From contig CAMTIM010000023.1 of NCBI GenBank assembly GCA_947072565.1, positions 1-64,000 on the forward strand: DNA of 64,000 bases. The letters are read 5' to 3'. The DNA is from an uncultured Peptostreptococcaceae bacterium. Its GTDB lineage: Bacteria > Bacillota > Clostridia > Peptostreptococcales > Peptostreptococcaceae. A program made the position numbers and the translations under genes. Shown here one piece after another: positions 36,232 through 45,758 of the stretch. The notes under the pieces were generated by a model, which was not told where the DNA came from, searched no databases, and saw only the letters and a list, made by a program, of their open reading frames with translations. Within the stretch, counting starts at the first letter, position 1; each line of letters starts with the position of its first letter.

Positions 36232-37473
36232 TTAAAATTTAATTTCTTCTACATCTTTTCCTACTATACATATGCCTAGTTTTTCTAAATCAAATGTTTT
36301 ATCTATAACTCTGTTTATTGTATCTTTGTCTACATCATCTATGCTCTTAAGTATATCATCTGTTGTTTTTACTCTGTTGTTTAAAAGCATAGCCTTTCCT
36401 ATAGACATCATTCTACTGCTAGTACTCTCTAAACCTAGTATATAACTTCCTTTTAATTGCTCTTTAGTTTCTTTTATCTCTTTATCTGTAAGATAATTTT
36501 CTCTTAATAGTTTAATTTCTTCTATAATTAAATTATATACGTCTTCTAGATTTTCGTTACTCATGCTTGCAAATATTCCTAGTTCTCCACATTTTTTATA
36601 TAAACTTTGAGATGAATATATTGAATATACTAAACTTTCTTCTTCTCTTATCTTTTGGAACAGTCTAGAACTTATGCTTCCTCCAAATACAGTATTTACT
36701 ATAGCTAGTGCATAAACTTCTTCAATATTTTCAGATGATATAGTCTCTAAGCTCATAGCTAAGTTTACTTGTTCTGTATCCTTATTTTTAGTTACAAAAC
36801 AATTTTTAAATTCTGCCTTTTTAATCTCAATCTCTACTTCTTTACTTTCCCATAACTTAAATTTTGCTTCTATTTTTTTTACCATTTCTTCAAAATTAAA
36901 GTTTCCAGATATTGATATTACAGAGTTATTAGGAACATAGTAATCTTTAAAATAGTTTAATATTTCTTCTTGATTTATATCATATAATGATTTTGTTGTA
37001 CCTATAATGTTCATTCCTAATCCATCACCAGCATATACATTTTCTGTTAATAAATCATATGCTAAGTCTTCTGGTGAATCTTCATACATCTTTAATTCTT
37101 CAAGTATTACTAGTCTTTCTTTATCTATGTCATTTTTATCAAATAACGGATTTAAAATCATATCACTTAAAATATCTAACCCTATATCTATATGAGAATC
37201 CAACAATTTAACATAATAGCATGTGCATTCTTTACTAGTGAATGCATTTATTTGCCCACCTAAATTATCTATTTGATTTGCTATGTCTTTAGATGTTCTA
37301 TTTTTAGTACCTTTAAATAACATATGCTCAATGAAATGAGATACTCCACTTACTTTTTTATCTTCTATACTTGATCCAGCATTTACCCATACCCCTAAAG
37401 ATATCGATTTTACATGTTGTATTTCTTCTCCTATTATCGTAAGTCCATTTTCTAATACGTGTGTTTTATACAT
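36232..37473 (-). CDS. mlpA: M16-family zinc protease (processing-peptidase type)
   Basis: 413 residues, the usual single-chain length. Inverted zinc motif HFIEHMLFKG (HxxEH) near residue 47 with the distal Glu about 77 residues later (ENVYAGD area), and the second half domain with the R/Y pair region RLFQKIREEESLVYSIYS. Corresponds to YmxG/MlpA of Bacillus. Cytoplasmic or secreted location is undecided; no signal peptide. Confidence 0.93.
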   Translation of the reverse strand: MYKTHVLENGLTIIGEEIQHVKSISLGVWVNAGSSIEDKKVSGVSHFIEHMLFKGTKNRTSKDIANQIDNLGGQINAFTSKECTCYYVKLLDSHIDIGLDILSDMILNPLFDKNDIDKERLVILEELKMYEDSPEDLAYDLLTENVYAGDGLGMNIIGTTKSLYDINQEEILNYFKDYYVPNNSVISISGNFNFEEMVKKIEAKFKLWESKEVEIEIKKAEFKNCFVTKNKDTEQVNLAMSLETISSENIEEVYALAIVNTVFGGSISSRLFQKIREEESLVYSIYSSQSLYKKCGELGIFASMSNENLEDVYNLIIEEIKLLRENYLTDKEIKETKEQLKGSYILGLESTSSRMMSIGKAMLLNNRVKTTDDILKSIDDVDKDTINRVIDKTFDLEKLGICIVGKDVEEIKF

Positions 37474-37641
37474 ATCAAACCTCCATTTATATTGTCCTTT
37501 TATATTTTAGTGTATCTATATTAGCTTATAATTTATTATTTATATATACATGTATTAAATTATAAGTTACCCCCCTTATTTATTCAACCTTTAGTGCTCT
37601 TATGATATGTAAATTTCATATTTTTTTAATATATTCTTATT

Positions 37642-38382
37642 TTAGAATATATCACTTAGTTTACCTGGCTTTAATCCTTTGTCTCTAATTATTTGAATTA
37701 TATCTCCTATACATTTTGTTGTTGCATTTGTTGGGTGCATTAAAACGATACTATTATCCTTAATATCTTTCTTTTTGATTCTATCTACTATCACTTCTGG
37801 CTCTTCTCTATATTTCCAATCTATTGTATCAACATCCCATTTTATACATGTATACCCTAACTCTTTTGCAGCCTTCATTGTACCTTCACCAAAAGATCCT
37901 GATGGAGCTTGGAAAAATTTAGTTTGTTCTTTTATTATGTCTTCTATTATCTTTTTAGATGTTTGTATTTGTTCTAAATTTTCTTCATAAGATAACTTAG
38001 CATAATCTAAATGTCTATGCCCATGATTTCCTATTTCATGACCTTGTTCTTTAATTTTAAGGAGTAATTCTGGATTTTTCTCTGCCCATCTTCCAGTTAC
38101 ATTAAATGTTATCTTTACATCTTCTTTTTCTAAAACTTTAAGTATCCCCTCTACATACTCACTTTCCCATCCAAGATCTACATTACATGTCAATCCCACA
38201 TATCCACTTTCTACTTTTGTTCCTTGGTAATAGGGTGTATCTGCCGAATCAAATATGTTAAATGTAGTCTCACTTTTACTTTGTTTTACCATAAATACTA
38301 TACCCATTATCGCTAATATAACCACTACTACCGATATAATGATTTTTTTTAGTTTGTTTTTGCTAACTACCATCATTATCAT
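37642..38382 (-). CDS. ylxY: Polysaccharide deacetylase (YlxY/PdaB-like)
   Basis: 246 residues. N-terminal membrane anchor or signal (IIISVVVVILAIMGIVFMV), then a NodB domain. The first motif reads GLTCNVDLGW instead of TFDDG, as in the PdaB/YlxY group where the second Asp is absent; the metal His pair is in GNHGHRHLDY; FFQAPSGSFG and HPTNATT follow. Probably acts on peptidoglycan during sporulation. Same place as ylxY in Bacillus, between pnp and mlpA. AGGAGG precedes the ATG. Confidence 0.88.
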   Translation of the reverse strand: MIMMVVSKNKLKKIIISVVVVILAIMGIVFMVKQSKSETTFNIFDSADTPYYQGTKVESGYVGLTCNVDLGWESEYVEGILKVLEKEDVKITFNVTGRWAEKNPELLLKIKEQGHEIGNHGHRHLDYAKLSYEENLEQIQTSKKIIEDIIKEQTKFFQAPSGSFGEGTMKAAKELGYTCIKWDVDTIDWKYREEPEVIVDRIKKKDIKDNSIVLMHPTNATTKCIGDIIQIIRDKGLKPGKLSDIF

Positions 38383-38540
38383 TGATTTTTCCTCCTAGAC
38401 TATCTTTATACATGTTAAAATACTCTATCTAACACTATTTCTTTAACATGTACAAATTATTTCTTTATATATATTATTAGCTTGTTCATATATTTATGAC
38501 TTATATATAATATTGAGGCCAAAATATTGATGCAACAAAA

Positions 38541-38563
38541 AAGAAGCCTAAACTAGGCTTCTT
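38541..38563 (-). terminator. pnp terminator
   Basis: AAGAAGCCTA/TAGGCTTCTT with loop AAC just downstream of pnp; A-run on the left gives the minus-strand U-tract. Confidence 0.88.
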
Positions 38564-38569
38564 AATTTA

Positions 38570-40684
38570 TTATTTTTCTTCTTTTTTCTCTACTCTTTCA
38601 GGCTTAGGTAAAAGAACTTTTCTAGATAAATTTACTCTTCCTTTTTCATCTATTTCAGTTACTTTAACTTCTACTTCATCACCTACATTTAATACATCTT
38701 CAACTTTAGCAACTCTCTCATGAGATATATGAGATATATGAAGTAGTCCTTCTTTTCCTGGAAGTACTTCAACAAAAGCTCCAAAGTTCATTATTCTACT
38801 TACTTTACCCTTATATGTTTGTCCCACTTCAGCTTCAGCAACTATATCAGTTATACGTTTTTGAGCAAGTGCTATCATTTCTGGGTCTATTCCACCGATG
38901 AATACTTCACCATCTTGTTCTATATCAATTTTAACTCCAGTTTCATCGATTATCTTAGTTATAATCTTTCCACCTGGTCCTATAACGTCTCTTATTTTAT
39001 CTGGATTTATTCTCATTGTTATTATTTTAGGAGCATATCTAGATAACTCTGGATTAGGAGCTGATATTGTTTTTCTCATTTGGTTTAATATGTGTATTCT
39101 ACCAACTTTAGCTTGAGTAAGAGCATCTCTTAAAACTTGCTCATCAATACCTGCTATTTTTATATCCATTTGTATAGCAGTTATACCTTTTTCAGTTCCT
39201 GCAACTTTAAAGTCCATATCTCCTAAGTGATCTTCCATACCTTGTATATCTGATAATACTGCAACTTTGTCATCATGCTTTATAAGACCCATAGCAATAC
39301 CTGCTACCATGTCCTTTATAGGTACACCAGCATCTAAAAGTGATAATGTTGAACCACATACACTACCTTGAGATGTTGAACCATTTGAACTTAATACTTC
39401 TGAAACAACTCTTATTGCATAAGGGAAGTCTTCTTTTGAAGGTAGTACTGGAACTAATGCTCTCTCAGCTAATGCTCCATGACCTATTTCTCTTCTTCCT
39501 GGTCCTCTTGATGGTCTAGCTTCACCAACACTGTATGCAGGGAAGTTGTAGTTGTGCATGTATCTTTTGTTTTCTTCTTCATCAAGTCCATCTAATATTT
39601 GTGCTTCTCCAAGAGCTCCAAGAGTAGTTATTGACATAACTTGAGTCTGACCTCTTGTAAATAGTCCAGAACCATGAGTTCTAGGTATAAATCCATTATC
39701 ACACCATATTGGTCTTATTTCATCTGGTTTTCTGTTGTCTGGTCTTATATTTTCATGAACTATAAGCTTTCTAACTTCTTCTTTTATTATTGCATGTAGT
39801 GTTTCTTCTATATCTCCACCGAAATCTGCTACTATCTCTTCAAAATGAGTAAAAGTAGCTTCTTTTACTGCATCCATTTTTTCCATTCTTTCAAGCTTTT
39901 CTATAGTTTTAACAGCTTCTTTCATATCTGCTGTTGCAAATTCACGAACTGCTTTTTCAACATCTTCATCTATTGTGTGAAGTGATATTTCAATTTTTTC
40001 TTTTCCAACTGCTGCTACTATTTCTTCTATAAATGCTACTACTTTTTTAATTTCTTCGTGAGCAAATAATATAGCTTCAAGCATTAATGCATCTGGTATT
40101 TCATCTCCACCTGCTTCAACCATCATTATAGCATCTTTAGTTCCTGATACTACAAGGTGCATAGAACTTTTTTCTCTTTGTTCTGCTGTTGGATTTACTA
40201 CAAGCACATCATCTACAAGCCCTACTACTATAGATCCTGTAGGTCCATTAAATGGTATTTCAGATATTGATAATGCAATTGATGAACCTATCATAGCAAC
40301 TACATCAGGTGTACAATCTTGATCTACAGAAAGCACTGTAGCAACTACTTGTACATCATTTCTAAACCCTTTTGGGAATAATGGTCTTATTGGTCTATCT
40401 ATAAGTCTAGAAGTAAGTATCGCTTTTTCTGAAGGTCTTCCTTCTCTCTTTAAAAATCCACCCGGTATCTTCCCTACTGAATATAATTTTTCCTCATAGT
40501 CAACACTTAGTGGGAAGAAATCTATTCCGTCTCTTGGTTTTGCTGATTTTGATACATTTACCATAACCATAGTATCACCGTATCTAAGTATTGCACTTCC
40601 GCTAGCAAGTTCTGCTATTTTTCCTATTTCAACAGAAAATTCTCTTCCTGCTAAATCCATTTTAAATATTTTATGTTCAAACAT
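38570..40684 (-). CDS. pnp: Polyribonucleotide nucleotidyltransferase (PNPase)
   Basis: 704 residues, full length. Two RNase PH domains with a helical linker (second active site region RRE in [15 protein letters not shown], and GTSTSQG-like [14 protein letters not shown]), then KH ([15 protein letters not shown]) and S1 ([20 protein letters not shown]) domains. A 3'-5' phosphorolytic exonuclease of the degradosome. The frame is open 42 codons further upstream, but ATG at 40684 is right: GAGGAGG nine bases before it and family N-terminus [14 protein letters not shown]. Confidence 0.97.
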   Translation of the reverse strand: MFEHKIFKMDLAGREFSVEIGKIAELASGSAILRYGDTMVMVNVSKSAKPRDGIDFFPLSVDYEEKLYSVGKIPGGFLKREGRPSEKAILTSRLIDRPIRPLFPKGFRNDVQVVATVLSVDQDCTPDVVAMIGSSIALSISEIPFNGPTGSIVVGLVDDVLVVNPTAEQREKSSMHLVVSGTKDAIMMVEAGGDEIPDALMLEAILFAHEEIKKVVAFIEEIVAAVGKEKIEISLHTIDEDVEKAVREFATADMKEAVKTIEKLERMEKMDAVKEATFTHFEEIVADFGGDIEETLHAIIKEEVRKLIVHENIRPDNRKPDEIRPIWCDNGFIPRTHGSGLFTRGQTQVMSITTLGALGEAQILDGLDEEENKRYMHNYNFPAYSVGEARPSRGPGRREIGHGALAERALVPVLPSKEDFPYAIRVVSEVLSSNGSTSQGSVCGSTLSLLDAGVPIKDMVAGIAMGLIKHDDKVAVLSDIQGMEDHLGDMDFKVAGTEKGITAIQMDIKIAGIDEQVLRDALTQAKVGRIHILNQMRKTISAPNPELSRYAPKIITMRINPDKIRDVIGPGGKIITKIIDETGVKIDIEQDGEVFIGGIDPEMIALAQKRITDIVAEAEVGQTYKGKVSRIMNFGAFVEVLPGKEGLLHISHISHERVAKVEDVLNVGDEVEVKVTEIDEKGRVNLSRKVLLPKPERVEKKEEK

Positions 40685-41013
40685 TAATGCTTGCCTCCTC
40701 TTTATTAAAACCGCTTTTATCATCCTATGTACTATATTATCAAAAATAGTATAAATTAACAACATAAAAGTCATATACTGCTTACTTATTGATGTTTTAA
40801 GCACAAACAAAACATACTTATGTTTTATTTATTATTTACTTATTGATACAAATTTAATCACATTATAATTTTACCAAATTATTTACTATTTATATCCATA
40901 GGTTTTAATTTAACTTTTATGTCAAATAATCCTTTAAAATCATCAATTTATAGTATTTTTTAATTTTATAAAATTTAAAACGAATAATAAATATATTAAT
41001 CATTTATTGTTCT
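40685..41013. other. pnp upstream region
   Basis: About 330 AT-rich bases between srtB and pnp. No gene; the in-frame extension of pnp runs through part of it. A TATAGT (rc near 40730) may be the pnp -10 but has no good -35. No strong terminator for srtB is seen. Confidence 0.4.
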
Positions 41014-41715
41014 TTAATTATTAATAACAGAAATTAATTTTGCATGAACCACAGTTCTTGTATCTTTTAATTCATAACTACATGTCGAAAGAGTAATTAT
41101 CTTATCATCACAATCCACATTAATATTAGATTTGTAGATAGATTTTTTTACTATATCATTTATATAACGATTATATTCATCTTTTGATTTTAAATTTAAA
41201 AATATATAATTATAACTAGGGTCTGTATAATAAGCAGAAAATACTTCATATATATATATTTTATTGTTTAATGTAATTTTTATCTTATTATTTTGATTGA
41301 AAAAATCTTTTTCTTTAAAATTTTCCAATTGACTAAACATAGTTTTATTCTTCATGTTGTGTCCATAAATAACAGTATTTGTGTCTGATAACAATGTATT
41401 TCTATAATCCATAAAAATACTACCTGATTTCGAAATATTTTTATTAAAATCATTGTGCAAATAAAATTCATTATCTTTACCTTGAGCTACAGGATAATTT
41501 ATGTTTGTGTTATCAACTTTAATCCAAAATTTATAATCAGAGTTTATTTTGTTTAATGGATTATCATCTACATTACTAGCTTGTATTTCTTGTATTTTAT
41601 CGTATGTTTTTTCAGCTTTTTTATAACCATCAAGTTTTGAATATATACAAATCAGGTTATAAACAAATATAAATATTAAACATATATTAACCAATAATTT
41701 AATATTTTTTTTCAT
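41014..41715 (-). CDS. srtB: Class B sortase
   Basis: 233 residues. N-terminal membrane anchor (KNIKLLVNICLIFIFVYNLIC), then the sortase domain: NTNINYPVAQGKDNEFYLH, MDYRN, catalytic His in IYGHNMKNKTMF, catalytic Cys in ITLSTCSYE and Arg in KDTRTVVHAKL, all present. The size and the MDYRN / NMKNKTMFSQL signature are class B. It would attach sorting-signal proteins to peptidoglycan. ATG at 41715 follows GAGGTGG. It has its own promoter and a c-di-GMP-II riboswitch, and interrupts the usual rpsO-pnp adjacency. No substrate gene is in this window. Confidence 0.93.
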   Translation of the reverse strand: MKKNIKLLVNICLIFIFVYNLICIYSKLDGYKKAEKTYDKIQEIQASNVDDNPLNKINSDYKFWIKVDNTNINYPVAQGKDNEFYLHNDFNKNISKSGSIFMDYRNTLLSDTNTVIYGHNMKNKTMFSQLENFKEKDFFNQNNKIKITLNNKIYIYEVFSAYYTDPSYNYIFLNLKSKDEYNRYINDIVKKSIYKSNINVDCDDKIITLSTCSYELKDTRTVVHAKLISVINN

Positions 41716-41824
41716 ATTCCACCTCATAACTATATAAAGTACTTACTACTAACAACAGAAATTACTGCGTTAGGAAATAATTATAAATCTCTAGTTAAAT
41801 CACTGCTTCCTATTTCTAGGTAAT

Positions 41825-41869
41825 AAAAAAACTATTCTAAGATATTTAATATAAGTATCTTAGAATAGT
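41825..41869 (-). terminator. Riboswitch-controlled terminator in the srtB leader
   Basis: Minus strand: 14-bp perfect arms (41831-41844, 41856-41869), 11-base loop, then seven U residues. The 5' arm (ACTATTC...) overlaps the last pairing segment of the adjacent c-di-GMP-II aptamer, so the two folds compete. Confidence 0.85.
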
Positions 41870-41938
41870 CGGTTGCACTATTAACTCCATATATCTCAAG
41901 TGCCCATATACAAGATATACTTCTTAGTTCCCATATTT
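41863..41938 (-). promoter_or_regulatory. Cyclic-di-GMP-II riboswitch of srtB
   Basis: On the minus strand the segment contains GGGCACUUGA, then GAGUUAAUAGUGCAACCGAC, the strongly conserved core of the class II c-di-GMP aptamer as I remember it from the Clostridium acetobutylicum example. Pairings are visible: GCACU with AGUGC, and AUAUCU with AGAUAU crossing it as the expected pseudoknot. A short closing stem uses AUGG with CUAU. That 3' strand is also the start of the terminator, so ligand binding should prevent termination (ON switch). It lies about 150 bases before srtB. Confidence 0.9.
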
Positions 41939-41977
41939 TAATTATATTTATCTCAATTTCTAATAAATATAATAGAT

Positions 41978-42006
41978 ATTATATACTTACTACATTTATT
42001 TGTCAA
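41978..42006 (-). promoter_or_regulatory. srtB promoter
   Basis: Consensus sigma-A promoter on the minus strand: TTGACA (42001-42006), exactly 17 bases, TATAAT (41978-41983). Transcription would begin near 41971, about 33 bases before the riboswitch. Confidence 0.88.
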
Positions 42007-42095
42007 AAATTATACTTACTCTAATAGCTCTATTTCTATTGTTTAAACACTCTAAAAGCTTTTTTCAATTGTATATTATTTATATCATCAAAATA

Positions 42096-42125
42096 AAAAA
42101 GAGAAGACATATGTCTTCTCTTTTT
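42096..42125 (-). terminator. rpsO terminator
   Basis: 30-bp perfect palindrome (AAAAAGAGAAGACAT and complement) after rpsO with flanking A and T runs. Confidence 0.9.
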
Positions 42126-42141
42126 ATAATAAAGTTAATTA

Positions 42142-42402
42142 TTATTTTCTTAATCCTAACTTAGCTATTAACGCTCTGTATCCTTCTAAGTCTCTATCTT
42201 TTAAGTAAGCTAATAGGTTTCTTCTTCTACCTACCATCTTTAATAATCCTCTTCTTGAATGGTGATCTTTCTTGTGAGTCTTTAAGTGACCGTTTAATTC
42301 ATTTATTCTAGCTGTTAATAAAGCTATTTGTACTTCTGGAGAACCAGTATCTCCTTCAGCTCTTCCGTATTCTTTCATTATTTCTGCTTTGTTCATCATC
42401 AT
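42142..42402 (-). CDS. rpsO: 30S ribosomal protein S15
   Basis: 86 residues, standard length. [32 protein letters not shown] and [10 protein letters not shown] are typical. Binds 16S rRNA central domain early in 30S assembly. GGAGG precedes the first of three consecutive ATG codons. The 87-base leader between ribF and rpsO has a hairpin/pseudoknot arrangement likely to bind S15. Confidence 0.97.
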   Translation of the reverse strand: MMMNKAEIMKEYGRAEGDTGSPEVQIALLTARINELNGHLKTHKKDHHSRRGLLKMVGRRRNLLAYLKDRDLEGYRALIAKLGLRK

Positions 42403-42434
42403 AGTGATTTACCTCCATAGTTTTAAAATCGCCT

Positions 42435-42474
42435 ATTACTAAGCATTGATTGGAGTAATCTAATGCCGAGTAAT
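42435..42474 (-). promoter_or_regulatory. Putative S15 autoregulatory leader of rpsO
   Basis: Minus-strand order: ATTACT (42469-42474), GCATT (42462-42466), ATTACT (42454-42459), AATGC (42443-42447), AGTAAT (42435-42440). AGTAAT can pair with the first ATTACT, giving a long nested hairpin around GCATT/AATGC, or with the second, giving an H-type pseudoknot. Two exclusive folds just before a ribosomal protein gene recall the rpsO autoregulation of E. coli. Confidence 0.55.
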
Positions 42475-42489
42475 GGTTTATTTACTAAA

Positions 42490-43434
42490 TTATTTTATCA
42501 TAAATTCTTCGCTTTTGCAAATATACTTTTCAAATACATAATTGGTGTCTCGTTTTAATTGATTTTTTAATTCATCTAAAGATGAAAACTTCTTTTCATC
42601 TCTTATTCTTTCTAAGAATTCGATTTTTATTATTTTTCCATATATATCTTCATTGAATTGCAAAATATTTGTCTCAATAGATAATTTTGATCCATTTACA
42701 GTAGGATTGAATCCTATATTAGTTGCTCCAAAATATATCTGTCCTTCAATATTAATTCTTGTGGCGTATATTCCATTTTTAGGTATAAGAACATCTTTAT
42801 CTACTTCTATGTTAGCAGTTGGGAATCCTATGGTTCTTCCAAGTTGCTTACAATGTATAACTTTTCCTTCTAATTGATAGTTATATCCTAAATATTCATC
42901 AACAGCATATACATCTCCTTGACTTACTAGATTTCTAATATATGTGCTGCTAATTCTTGTACCATTTATTTTTATAGCCTTTATTACTTCTAATGAATAT
43001 TTATATCTTTCAGATAAATTTTTCAATAAATCTGTATTACCTTCTTTATTTCTAGCAAAAGTAAAATCGTCTCCTACTATAATTTTTTCTACACCTAGTT
43101 TATCAACCAAAATTTTTTCTACAAAGTCTTGTGCTGATATTTTAGTCATATATTTATCAAAAGGTATACTTATAACTAAGTCTACACCTAGTTTATTTAG
43201 TCTATTTATTCTCTCTTCATTACTAATAATGTTTCTTATCGAATTATTAACAAAATAATTTGCTGGATGATTTTCAAAGGTAAAAACAATACTTTTAATG
43301 TTATTTTTTTTACCATATTCTACTGCTTTTTTTATAAGAACTTCGTGTCCTTTATGAATTCCATCAAAATTACCTATTGTTACAACACTTCTTTTTATAT
43401 TATTTATTTCATTTATAGATTTTATAGTAATCAT
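42490..43434 (-). CDS. ribF: Bifunctional riboflavin kinase/FAD synthetase
   Basis: 314 residues. N-terminal adenylyltransferase domain (TIGNFDGIHKGHEVLI, the HxGH-type motif; RISSTYIRNLV) and C-terminal flavokinase (GRTIGFPTANIEV, GIYATRI, IETNILQFNEDIYGK). Makes FMN then FAD. In the usual Firmicute position after truB. Confidence 0.95.
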   Translation of the reverse strand: MITIKSINEINNIKRSVVTIGNFDGIHKGHEVLIKKAVEYGKKNNIKSIVFTFENHPANYFVNNSIRNIISNEERINRLNKLGVDLVISIPFDKYMTKISAQDFVEKILVDKLGVEKIIVGDDFTFARNKEGNTDLLKNLSERYKYSLEVIKAIKINGTRISSTYIRNLVSQGDVYAVDEYLGYNYQLEGKVIHCKQLGRTIGFPTANIEVDKDVLIPKNGIYATRINIEGQIYFGATNIGFNPTVNGSKLSIETNILQFNEDIYGKIIKIEFLERIRDEKKFSSLDELKNQLKRDTNYVFEKYICKSEEFMIK

Positions 43435-43466
43435 AATAATTTCCCCACCAACATTACAGAGTTATT

Positions 43467-44375
43467 TTATACTATAAATAGTTTATCACTTTTTACATTT
43501 ACAATGTTATCTTTTTTAGATAATTTACCGACTCCTAAAAATTGAGTTTGACTGTAAACTCTCACATATTCATCATTTTCATCAAAGTTTTTTTCTAAAA
43601 AGCGTCTTTCATCTATTATTCCGCCATTTATATAATACTTCTCAGCATTTGGATGTATTACTATAGACTTAAAGTTTGACAATACATAATCTATATCATA
43701 TAAATGCTTATCTAATGTATTATTTTCATTAAATTCTTTTAGTTGTTCTAGTGTTATACCATTTTCTAAGTTAAATTTACCAGATTGCGTTCTAAGTAAG
43801 AAAGACATATGTCCTCCACACCCTAAAATTTCACCTATGTCATAACAAATACTTCTTACATAAGTTCCTTTAGTGCACTTTACATAAAACATTATTTTTT
43901 CTTCATTTATACTTAGTACATCAAGTTTTTTTATATGTACAGGTCTAGTTTTTAGTTTTATTTCGTCTGCTCTTCCACTTCTAACTAAATCGCACATTCT
44001 TTTCCCATTTACTTTTAACGCTGAGTACATTGGTGGTAATTGTTCTATATGCCCTCTTTGAGAATCAAATGCTTTTTCTATTTCATCTTTTGTGAAATTA
44101 AAGTTTTCTACTTTTTTTAATATTTCACCTGAAGAATCATAAGTGTCCGTAGTTATACCTAAAGTTAATTCACAAATATAGCTTTTATCTTTATTAAGTA
44201 TAAGTTCACTTACTTTAGTTGCTTTTCCTATACATATAGGTAATACCCCTGACGCATCTGGGTCAAGGGTACCTGTATGTCCAACTTTTTTTATATTTAA
44301 GGTTTTTCTTACAGCACTTACAACATCATGAGATGTCATACCTGTAGGTTTTATTATATTTACAATTTTATTCAT
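43467..44375 (-). CDS. truB: tRNA pseudouridine-55 synthase
   Basis: 302 residues. Catalytic Asp in GHTGTLDPDASGVLPICIG, QLPPMYSALKVNGKR, CTKGTYVRSICYDIG, and a C-terminal PUA-like region. Makes pseudouridine 55 in the T-loop. Separated from nrnA by 11 bases, so in one operon. Confidence 0.96.
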   Translation of the reverse strand: MNKIVNIIKPTGMTSHDVVSAVRKTLNIKKVGHTGTLDPDASGVLPICIGKATKVSELILNKDKSYICELTLGITTDTYDSSGEILKKVENFNFTKDEIEKAFDSQRGHIEQLPPMYSALKVNGKRMCDLVRSGRADEIKLKTRPVHIKKLDVLSINEEKIMFYVKCTKGTYVRSICYDIGEILGCGGHMSFLLRTQSGKFNLENGITLEQLKEFNENNTLDKHLYDIDYVLSNFKSIVIHPNAEKYYINGGIIDERRFLEKNFDENDEYVRVYSQTQFLGVGKLSKKDNIVNVKSDKLFIV

Positions 44376-44386
44376 ATGTTATCACC

Positions 44387-45358
44387 TTATATTGTTTTTA
44401 ATACAGCTTCTAATACCTGTTGTTTAGCATTTTCTATACTATCATATATAGTACAACCAGCCGCTCTTACATGTCCTCCACCATTAAAGCTTTGCGCTAT
44501 AAGGCTTACATCCACATATTGTTTTGATCTTAAGCTTACCTTAACTTCGTTTTCTTTCTTTTCTTTTAAAAGAATTCCAACTTCTACATTTTCTATATCT
44601 CTTGTGTATGATGTTATACCATCCACATCATTAAAGCTTATAGAATTTCTCTTTAACATTTCTTTAGTTATACATATACTAGCAATTTTATTTTGTACTA
44701 TGTCTAAAGTATTTAAAGCTTCTCCTAATATTTTATAATAATTATATGGATTGCTTTGGAATACTCTCTGTATTATAGTATCTCTTTTTGCACCTTTTAA
44801 TAAAAGTTCTTTTCCCATCTCTAAACTACTTGGATGAGTACTTGAATATGCAAAATTACCAGTATCTGTTACCAAGCCAGTATAAAGTGCTGTAGCTATA
44901 ACTTCATCTATTATATCTATTTGTTCTATTTGTTCTAGTCTAACTAATAAATTGTATACTAATTCACATGTAGATGATGCATCTGCATCTATATAATTAA
45001 GATTTCCATAATAATCATTACTTGCATGGTGATCTATACATGTTAAGTGTTTTGCATTATTTATCAGTGTATCACTTAAACAAATTCTATTTTTGTCTCC
45101 GCAATCAAGTGCTATTACACAATAATCCTCTAACTCAAACTCTTTAGAAGTTAATATTTCAACATCTTCAACTAAGAATTTCAGATTTTGTGGTGTATTA
45201 TCATCAATTACATAAAAAACGTTTTTCCCTAGCTTTTTTAAAGCATAATAAATACCAAGTGTTGATCCTATATTATCACCATCTGGACTAATATGAGAAG
45301 TAACGATATAATCGTTACTTCTCTTTAGATGTTGTATAATATTATCTATATTATTCAT
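44387..45358 (-). CDS. nrnA: DHH-family oligoribonuclease/PAP phosphatase
   Basis: 323 residues. DHH domain motifs SHISPDGDNIGST, ALDCGDKNR, CIDHHASNDYYG (DHH) and a C-terminal DHHA1 domain ending FNGGGHVRAAGCT (GGGH). NrnA degrades short RNA oligomers and 3'-phosphoadenosine phosphate. The frame is open 15 codons further, but ATG at 45358 (MNNIDN) is preferred: it overlaps the rbfA stop in ATGAATAA, with AAGAAGG upstream. Confidence 0.93.
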   Translation of the reverse strand: MNNIDNIIQHLKRSNDYIVTSHISPDGDNIGSTLGIYYALKKLGKNVFYVIDDNTPQNLKFLVEDVEILTSKEFELEDYCVIALDCGDKNRICLSDTLINNAKHLTCIDHHASNDYYGNLNYIDADASSTCELVYNLLVRLEQIEQIDIIDEVIATALYTGLVTDTGNFAYSSTHPSSLEMGKELLLKGAKRDTIIQRVFQSNPYNYYKILGEALNTLDIVQNKIASICITKEMLKRNSISFNDVDGITSYTRDIENVEVGILLKEKKENEVKVSLRSKQYVDVSLIAQSFNGGGHVRAAGCTIYDSIENAKQQVLEAVLKTI

Positions 45359-45737
45359 CAGAACCTTCTTCTTTTTCAGATGGCGCTGCATTAATATTTT
45401 CATTAACTTTTCTTATTAAATCAGACATATACATTCCATTTTTAATAGAGTCATCAATTTTAAATATTATTTGAGGAGTATGTCTAAGCTTTACGTTTCT
45501 ACTTACTTCTCTTCTTATATAACTTACTGCATTTCTTAGTCCTTTTAATGTAGATTCTTCATCTCCACCTAATATACTTACATATACATATGCATAACTT
45601 AAGTCATTAGTAACTTCAACATCAGTTACACTTACCATAGATGTTATTCTAGGGTCTTTTATTCCACTTATAAGCATTGTGCTTACAACTTTTCTTATCT
45701 CTTCAGCTATTCTTTTAGTTCTATTGTATGATGCCAT
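45351..45737 (-). CDS. rbfA: Ribosome-binding factor A
   Basis: 128 residues, KH-like fold: YNRTKRIAEEIRKVVSTM, DPRITSMVSVTDVEVTNDLSYAYVYV (typical, noted in part as SVTDVEVTNDLS) and KLRHTPQIIFKIDDS. Needed for 16S 5'-end maturation and cold growth. An acidic tail (SEKEEGSDE) follows the domain. Translationally coupled to nrnA. Confidence 0.96.
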   Translation of the reverse strand: MASYNRTKRIAEEIRKVVSTMLISGIKDPRITSMVSVTDVEVTNDLSYAYVYVSILGGDEESTLKGLRNAVSYIRREVSRNVKLRHTPQIIFKIDDSIKNGMYMSDLIRKVNENINAAPSEKEEGSDE

Positions 45738-45758
45738 TAATATCGACCTCTTTTATAT

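Noticed and set aside
40685-40810. 42-residue N-terminal extension of PNPase
   Set aside because: The internal ATG at 40684 has a perfect Shine-Dalgarno and the family N-terminus; the extension is AT-rich leader sequence.
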